DNA of 10,862 nt from an uncultured Eubacterium sp. (GTDB taxonomy: Bacteria > Bacillota > Clostridia > Lachnospirales > Lachnospiraceae), in assembly GCF_934295145.1 (NCBI RefSeq), contig NZ_CAKRAS010000077.1, positions 1 to 10,862 of the forward strand. Reading direction: 5' to 3'. The translations under genes and the position numbers were made by a program. A model generated the notes under the pieces. It saw only the letters and a program-made list of their open reading frames with translations. It made no database searches and had not been told where the DNA came from. This document shows, piece after piece, positions 7,115-10,862 of this stretch. Numbering within the stretch: position 1 is the first letter of the stretch; each line of letters starts with the position of its first letter.

Positions 7115-7712
7115 AAATGTTTCACTGGAAACGGTATGTGGTTATACCAGCAAATTACCGAAAAACACGAAGCCGGAAATTGCCTTTGCAGGAAAATCAA
7201 ACGTGGGAAAATCGTCCCTGATCAATGCGTTGATGAATCGCAAGGCACTGGCGCGTACTTCTGGTCAGCCGGGTAAGACACAGACCATCAATTTTTACAA
7301 TGTTAATGACGAACTGTATCTGACGGACCTCCCGGGATATGGATTTGCAAAAGTATCCCAGAAGGAAAAAGAAAAATGGGGTACCATGATCGAGAATTAT
7401 CTGAACAGTTCCGAGCAGCTGCGCGCAGTGTTTCTGCTGGTGGATATCCGTCATGAGCCTTCCGCAAATGACAAAATGATGTACGAGTGGATGGTATATC
7501 AGGGATTTCACCCAATCATCATTGCCACAAAGGCGGATAAGATCAAACGCAGCCAGCTGCAGAAGCAGTTAAAAGTGATCCGTCTGGGGCTGAATACAGA
7601 AAAAGGAGCCATTCTGATTCCGTTTTCTGCTGAGACCAAACGGGGAAGAGAGGAAATCTGGGATCTGGTAGATCAGATTTTAGCATCTTCAGGAGAGTCA
7701 GATGAAGAATAA
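7104..7712 (+). CDS. ysxC: Ribosome biogenesis GTPase YsxC/EngB (YihA family)
   Basis: An essential-type GTPase of the TrmE-Era-EngA-EngB-septin group, required for 50S subunit assembly in Bacillus. It is 202 aa from this start. Motifs: G1 GKSNVGKS at 30-37, G2 region KTQTINF around 58-64, G3 DLPG at 75-78, G4 TKAD at 142-145, and G5 SAE at 175-177. The start at 7104 follows GGAG (7094-7097) by 6 nt and gives MIIKNVSLE, matching the family's usual N-terminus. An ATG at 7092 would overlap its own ribosome binding site. The gene overlaps the lon stop by 11 bp, indicating translational coupling; lon-ysxC adjacency is conserved in Firmicutes. Its own 3' end overlaps the next gene by 11 bp. Confidence 0.95.
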   Translation: MIIKNVSLETVCGYTSKLPKNTKPEIAFAGKSNVGKSSLINALMNRKALARTSGQPGKTQTINFYNVNDELYLTDLPGYGFAKVSQKEKEKWGTMIENYLNSSEQLRAVFLLVDIRHEPSANDKMMYEWMVYQGFHPIIIATKADKIKRSQLQKQLKVIRLGLNTEKGAILIPFSAETKRGREEIWDLVDQILASSGESDEE

Positions 7713-8733
7713 ATATGTATTTACAGCAGTTTTGCTGGCGGTTATCCTGTTTGTTGGAAGTGTGCTGACCATGGCATATGTCAGAACGGAACAGAAGAAG
7801 GAAGAGGCAAAAGATGGTGATCTGTTGGTGGTAACATCTTTTTACCCAATGTACGTTGCGGCAGAAAATGTCATTGGGGATGTGGAAGGCGTTACGCTGG
7901 AAAACTTAAGTGAGCCGCAGACCGGCTGTTTGCATGATTATCAGCTTACGGCAGCAGATATGAAACTGTTGTCCAAAGCAGATGTGTTTATTGTAAATGG
8001 CGGTGGCATCGAGAGCTTTTTATCCGATGTGGCAGAGTCCTATCCGAATCTGAAAATTGTCCAGGCATGTGATGGGATTGATTTGCTTGAATCCGCGGAA
8101 GGAAGCGAGGAATCTCATTCTCATGGTTCCGATTCTGATACGGATACAGATTCAGAGGAGCATTTGCATGAAAACGAAGATGCAGATCACGAAGACCATG
8201 ATCACTCGGAACATTCCCACGGGGATGAAAATGCACATGCGTGGATGAATTTAGCAGATTATCAGATTCAGGTACAGAACATCTGTAACGGGCTTTCAGA
8301 AGCCGATAGTGCTCATGCAGAGCAGTATGCCGAAAATGCGCAGATTTATCAGGGAAAAGTGCAGGAATTACAGCAGGAGGCAGCAGAACTTGCGTCACAG
8401 ATTGCATCACAGCCGGTGGTGATTTTTCACGAGGCATACGAATATATCGCGCAGGAATACGGATTGCAACTGGCAGGTGAGATGAATCTGGATGAAGAAC
8501 GCCAGGTCAGTGCAGGCGAAGTGGCTGACATTCTGCATGCCATCGAGGATAATCATGTTTCCGTTGTGTTGGCAGAAGAACTGTATGGCACGGATATGGG
8601 GGAAATGGTAGCGAAACAAAGCGGCGTAAAAGTCGTTTATCTGGATACACTGACACGGGGAGACTATTCAGCAGACAGTTATCTGGAAGGCATGAGAAAC
8701 AATATTAAACAATTAAAAGAGGCATTCCAATGA
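7702..8733 (+). CDS. znuA: Zinc-type ABC transporter substrate-binding protein (ZnuA/AdcA-like, cluster A-I)
   Basis: Captures Zn(II), or possibly Mn(II), outside the membrane and delivers it to the permease encoded two genes on. It has 343 aa. Residues 5-26 form one hydrophobic helix followed by a charged stretch. There is no lipobox cysteine, so it is either membrane-anchored or cleaved by signal peptidase I (possible site after A25). Likely metal ligands are H78 (GCLHDY), H179 (AHAWMN), H243 (IFHEAY) and D315 (YLDTLT). Between H78 and H179 is a loop (about 135-177) with nine histidines among Asp/Glu/Ser, the mark of zinc-specific members; this favours zinc over manganese. AGGAG lies 6 nt before the ATG. 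The gene overlaps ysxC by 11 bp and the ATPase gene by 4 bp (ATGA), so it is translationally coupled both ways. Confidence 0.88.
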   Translation: MKNKYVFTAVLLAVILFVGSVLTMAYVRTEQKKEEAKDGDLLVVTSFYPMYVAAENVIGDVEGVTLENLSEPQTGCLHDYQLTAADMKLLSKADVFIVNGGGIESFLSDVAESYPNLKIVQACDGIDLLESAEGSEESHSHGSDSDTDTDSEEHLHENEDADHEDHDHSEHSHGDENAHAWMNLADYQIQVQNICNGLSEADSAHAEQYAENAQIYQGKVQELQQEAAELASQIASQPVVIFHEAYEYIAQEYGLQLAGEMNLDEERQVSAGEVADILHAIEDNHVSVVLAEELYGTDMGEMVAKQSGVKVVYLDTLTRGDYSADSYLEGMRNNIKQLKEAFQ

Positions 8734-9566
8734 TGAAAAAAATTATACAGCCCTGTGGTCTGCATTGTATCAAAATGCAGGATATCGGTGTTACTATTGG
8801 TGAGCAGACGATTTTGCAGCATGTAAATCTGCATATCCACTGTGGAACCCTGGCAGCCCTTATTGGAAAAAACGGTGCGGGAAAATCCACGTTGATCAAG
8901 GCAATCCTTGGCGATATTCCGCACAGCGGAACGATTGAGTTCAAAGACCGCGAAAATGGTCATATGCAGAAAATGAAGATTGGTTATGTGCCACAGTCGC
9001 TGAATGTTGAAAAAAAGACACCGATCAGCGTGTATGATATGATTGCAAGTTATCAGAGCCGTTATCCGGTTTTCTGGAAAAAAAGTAAAAAAGTATATGC
9101 GAAAATAAAAGAACATCTGGCGATTTTTAAGGCGGAAGATCTGATCGATAAACAGGTGTGTAATCTGTCCGGCGGTGAATTGCAGCGTGTACTGCTGTCC
9201 ATGGCGGTGATGGATGAGCCGAACCTGCTCCTTTTGGATGAGCCGGTTTCCGGTATCGACCAAAATGGTATGGATCTATTTTATCATACGATTTCCGAAC
9301 TGAAGAAACACTATGACCTGGCCATCATTCTGATTTCACATGACCTGGATTATGTGGCGCAGTACGCGGATCAGGTTATCCTGATCGATAGAACCGTGAA
9401 AAAACAGGGAACCGTGCGTCAGGTGTATGAGAGCGAAGAATTTCAGCAGGTATTTGGCAGATTTGATCTGGAAAATTACAAACCGAGCCGTCAGGTGAAA
9501 GAACAGCAGAAAAAAGAGATTACTATGCCGAAACACAGCCATGGTTTATGGAAGGAGGAAGAGTAA
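8730..9566 (+). CDS. znuC: Zinc-type ABC transporter ATPase (ZnuC-like)
   Basis: This cytoplasmic ATPase powers metal import with the permease encoded next. All ABC motifs are present: Walker A GKNGAGKST at 46-54, Q-loop Q89 (YVPQS), signature LSGGE at 146-150, Walker B LLLLDEP with D170-E171, and H-loop H204 (ISHDL). At 278 aa it is longer than the typical 230-250. The N-terminus adds about 12 residues with CGLHC (9-13), and HIHC follows at 35-38. The C-terminal tail is charged and ends with KHSHGLWKEEE. The ATG at 8730 overlaps the upstream stop (ATGA); AGAGG lies 7 nt before it. An ATG directly after (8733) is equally possible and changes one residue. The family also includes manganese and iron ATPases; zinc is inferred from the His-rich binding protein. 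Confidence 0.9.
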   Translation: MMKKIIQPCGLHCIKMQDIGVTIGEQTILQHVNLHIHCGTLAALIGKNGAGKSTLIKAILGDIPHSGTIEFKDRENGHMQKMKIGYVPQSLNVEKKTPISVYDMIASYQSRYPVFWKKSKKVYAKIKEHLAIFKAEDLIDKQVCNLSGGELQRVLLSMAVMDEPNLLLLDEPVSGIDQNGMDLFYHTISELKKHYDLAIILISHDLDYVAQYADQVILIDRTVKKQGTVRQVYESEEFQQVFGRFDLENYKPSRQVKEQQKKEITMPKHSHGLWKEEE

Positions 9567-10376
9567 ATGAGTGGAATTACTTCCTTGTTTCAATATGACT
9601 TTATGGTCAGTGCGTTTATTGCGGTGCTGATCATTACACCGTTGTTTGGTATATTGGGAACGATGATCGTCAACAATAAGATGGCGTTTTTCTCTGATGC
9701 GCTGGGACATTCTGCCCTGACAGGAATTGCTGTAGGCGTGGTATTTGGTATTCCGGATACGAATCTGTCCATGGTGATTTTCGGTATCGTTTTTGCACTG
9801 TTGTTAAACTGGATCAAAAGCAAGAGCACGGCATCCACGGATACGATTATTTCTGTGTTTTCTTCCTGTTGTATCGCCATTGGTCTGGCAATCTTGTCCC
9901 GTGGCGGAAACTTCAGTAAATATTCCAGTCTGTTGGTAGGAGATATCTTAAGTATTACACGCAGGGAGATTGTGTATCTGTTTTTGATATTCCTTGCAAC
10001 CATGGTGTTCTGGATCTTGTGTTATAACCGTCTTCAGGCGATCAGTCTGCATCGGACACTGGCAAAAAGTAAACATATTCGGATTCGGTTGATTGAGAAT
10101 CTGTTTTCGGTATTTATTGCGCTGATGGTAATGCTGTCCATTAAATGGGTTGGTATTCTGATCATCAATGCGTTGTTGATCCTGCCGGCGGCATCCAGCC
10201 GGAATATTTCAGAAAACCTGAGAGAGTATCATTTCTTTTCGATTTTGTTTTCGATGTTTTCCGGAATTGTAGGATTGTTTATTTCTTATTATACAAATGT
10301 GGCTACCGGCCCGATGATCGTGATTATTGCATCGGTGATTTTCTTCGCGACTTATTTTTACGGCAGAAACCGATAA
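9567..10376 (+). CDS. znuB: Zinc-type ABC transporter permease (ABC-3 family, ZnuB-like)
   Basis: Integral membrane component forming the metal path. The 269-aa protein is hydrophobic throughout, with about eight membrane segments by eye (roughly 10-33, 50-63, 66-84, 92-110, 133-152, 173-190, 193-208, 221-266 as a paired region). It carries typical ABC-3 family stretches such as FFSDALGHSALTGIA (42-56) and LLILPAASS (203-211). The ATG directly follows the upstream stop. Its ribosome binding site GGAGG lies inside the end of the ATPase gene, 8 nt before the start, so translation is coupled. It is the last recognisable gene of the run; no Fur/Zur regulator gene follows inside the window. A large hairpin begins 36 bp after the stop. 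Confidence 0.9.
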   Translation: MSGITSLFQYDFMVSAFIAVLIITPLFGILGTMIVNNKMAFFSDALGHSALTGIAVGVVFGIPDTNLSMVIFGIVFALLLNWIKSKSTASTDTIISVFSSCCIAIGLAILSRGGNFSKYSSLLVGDILSITRREIVYLFLIFLATMVFWILCYNRLQAISLHRTLAKSKHIRIRLIENLFSVFIALMVMLSIKWVGILIINALLILPAASSRNISENLREYHFFSILFSMFSGIVGLFISYYTNVATGPMIVIIASVIFFATYFYGRNR

Positions 10377-10411
10377 TTATTTGTGTGGTGAAAAATTTAT
10401 AGGTTACTGAA

Positions 10412-10478
10412 GGCGCACCAATTTATTTTGTCTTGCTGGCTAACAATCGCTCATCAAGAAAAAATAAATTGGTGCGCC
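10412..10478. repeat. 67-bp hairpin with 24-bp arms downstream of znuB
   Basis: Positions 10412-10435 and 10455-10478 are reverse complements with a single mismatch (10430/10460); the outer 18 bp (starting GGCGCACC) are perfect. The loop is 19 nt. It could terminate the zinc operon, but no T-run follows on either strand (ATTTAAGTTG on plus, TTCAGTAACC on minus). An alternative is a REP- or MITE-like unit. Confidence 0.85.
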
Positions 10479-10516
10479 ATTTAAGTTGAGAAAATGCTAG
10501 TTATTAACCTAGCAAC

Positions 10517-10545
10517 AATCGCCTGCCGAGGAAAAATTGCCTGCC
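10517..10545. repeat. Direct repeat pair AATYGCCTGCC
   Basis: AATCGCCTGCC (10517-10527) and AATTGCCTGCC (10535-10545) differ at one base and are offset by 18 bp. A 5-bp hairpin GGCGT/ACGCC (10547-10551 with 10558-10562) follows directly. Confidence 0.5.
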
Positions 10546-10584
10546 TGGCGTTTATTTACGCCTATGCCATAAACTGAAGGCTGT

Positions 10585-10795
10585 TTTACTTTCACAGTGT
10601 AAATGAAGAAATCGGAGCCTCCTTCTGGGGCAAGCGGTTCAGTAAGCGACTGAGTTTTGCGAGTTTTGCGCGAGCGGGAAACGACCAGCTTTTATCGGAG
10701 TTGGAAGTGAGCGCGATAAAACCGAAGTAAAACGAAGGTAGCGAACGGTTAGCTGTCACAGAAGGAGGCACCGATTTCTTTTTATATAAAGTAAA
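10585..10795. repeat. About 210-bp imperfect palindromic element
   Basis: Arms 10606-10627 and 10759-10780 are 22 bp each, with one mismatch (10616/10770). Further out TTTACTTT (10585-10592) pairs with AAAGTAAA (10788-10795). Inside are a 5-bp hairpin (10639-10643/10649-10653), a tandem GAGTTTTGC duplication (10652-10669), and an 8-bp pair TTTTATCG/CGATAAAA (10690-10697/10714-10721). No transposase or recombinase is encoded, so this looks like a non-autonomous repeat or a structured RNA locus. Confidence 0.65.
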
Positions 10796-10862
10796 TTTCC
10801 AACACAAGCCCTGAAAACAAGAATTGCACAAATAATTGGCACAATTCGCACAATAGCGGCAA
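10592..10862 (-). other. Reading frames open at the right edge, possible 3' end of an incoming gene
   Basis: All three minus-strand frames are open at base 10862. One stays open for 90 codons to 10592 and begins CRYCANCAN, with six cysteines in its first 20 residues, but then reads straight through the palindromic element. The second stops at 10782. The third stops at 10756 and begins with a hydrophobic stretch. No start codon or ribosome binding site is visible, so I cannot say which, if any, is real coding sequence. Confidence 0.2.

Larger units (their letters stand above)
10377..10862. other. Gene-free 486-bp region made largely of inverted and direct repeats
   Basis: No reading frame here has a ribosome binding site or a recognisable product. 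The stretch contains a 67-bp hairpin (10412-10478), a pair of diverged direct repeats (10442-10465 and 10514-10537), an 11-bp direct repeat pair, a roughly 210-bp imperfect palindrome (10585-10795) and short GCACAA repeats (10826-10853). This density of repeats is unlike the rest of the window and suggests one or more small palindromic elements inserted after the zinc operon. Confidence 0.6.

Noticed and set aside
10412..10545. CRISPR-like array in the 3' repeat region
   Set aside because: The repeats are inverted or only doubled and diverged, with unequal spacing and no repeat-spacer periodicity; no cas gene is present.

Overview
This window reads as the chromosome of a low-to-mid GC Firmicute, most likely a clostridial gut anaerobe of the Lachnospiraceae type. 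That placement rests on strong AGGAGG-type ribosome binding sites, sigma-A-like promoters, the flavour of the protein sequences, and the gene order tig-clpP-clpX-lon-ysxC. It is inference; no 16S or other marker gene is present. About 95% of the window is ordinary, well-recognised housekeeping sequence.

Layout. At the left edge (1-78, minus) lies the start of a P1/S58-type (DmpA-like) peptidase gene that leaves the window. Next comes deoD (263-985, minus), a purine nucleoside phosphorylase with its own near-consensus promoter and a hairpin terminator. A 306-bp divergent region (986-1291) carries the deoD and tig promoters and two perfect hairpins between them. On the plus strand follow tig (trigger factor), a terminator, then clpP, clpX, lon and ysxC/engB. 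A zinc-type ABC uptake system comes next: a znuA-like binding protein, a znuC-like ATPase and a znuB-like permease. ysxC overlaps the binding-protein gene by 11 bp, that gene overlaps the ATPase gene by 4 bp, and the ATPase and permease genes abut. The last 486 bp (10377-10862) have no convincing gene and hold long inverted repeats.

How the genes work together. Trigger factor folds nascent chains at the ribosome exit. ClpX unfolds substrates and feeds them to ClpP, and Lon degrades misfolded and regulatory proteins. YsxC is a GTPase needed for large ribosomal subunit assembly. This is the classical protein quality-control cluster; here clpP lies inside it, as in E. coli, whereas B. subtilis has tig-clpX-lonB-lonA-ysxC with clpP elsewhere. 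The metal-uptake genes are translationally coupled to the end of this cluster, with no visible promoter, terminator or zinc-repressor operator between them.

I found no clear new defence, mobile or biosynthetic system. The least explained sequence is the 3' intergenic block: a 67-bp hairpin with 24-bp arms, a roughly 210-bp imperfect palindrome with 22-bp arms, diverged direct repeats, and minus-strand reading frames open at the window edge. A dispersed, non-autonomous palindromic repeat family is my best guess. Secondary points are a Cys/His-rich N-terminus on the zinc ATPase, a binding protein without a lipobox, a DeoD lacking the usual N-terminal active-site histidine, and paired hairpins between clpX and lon.
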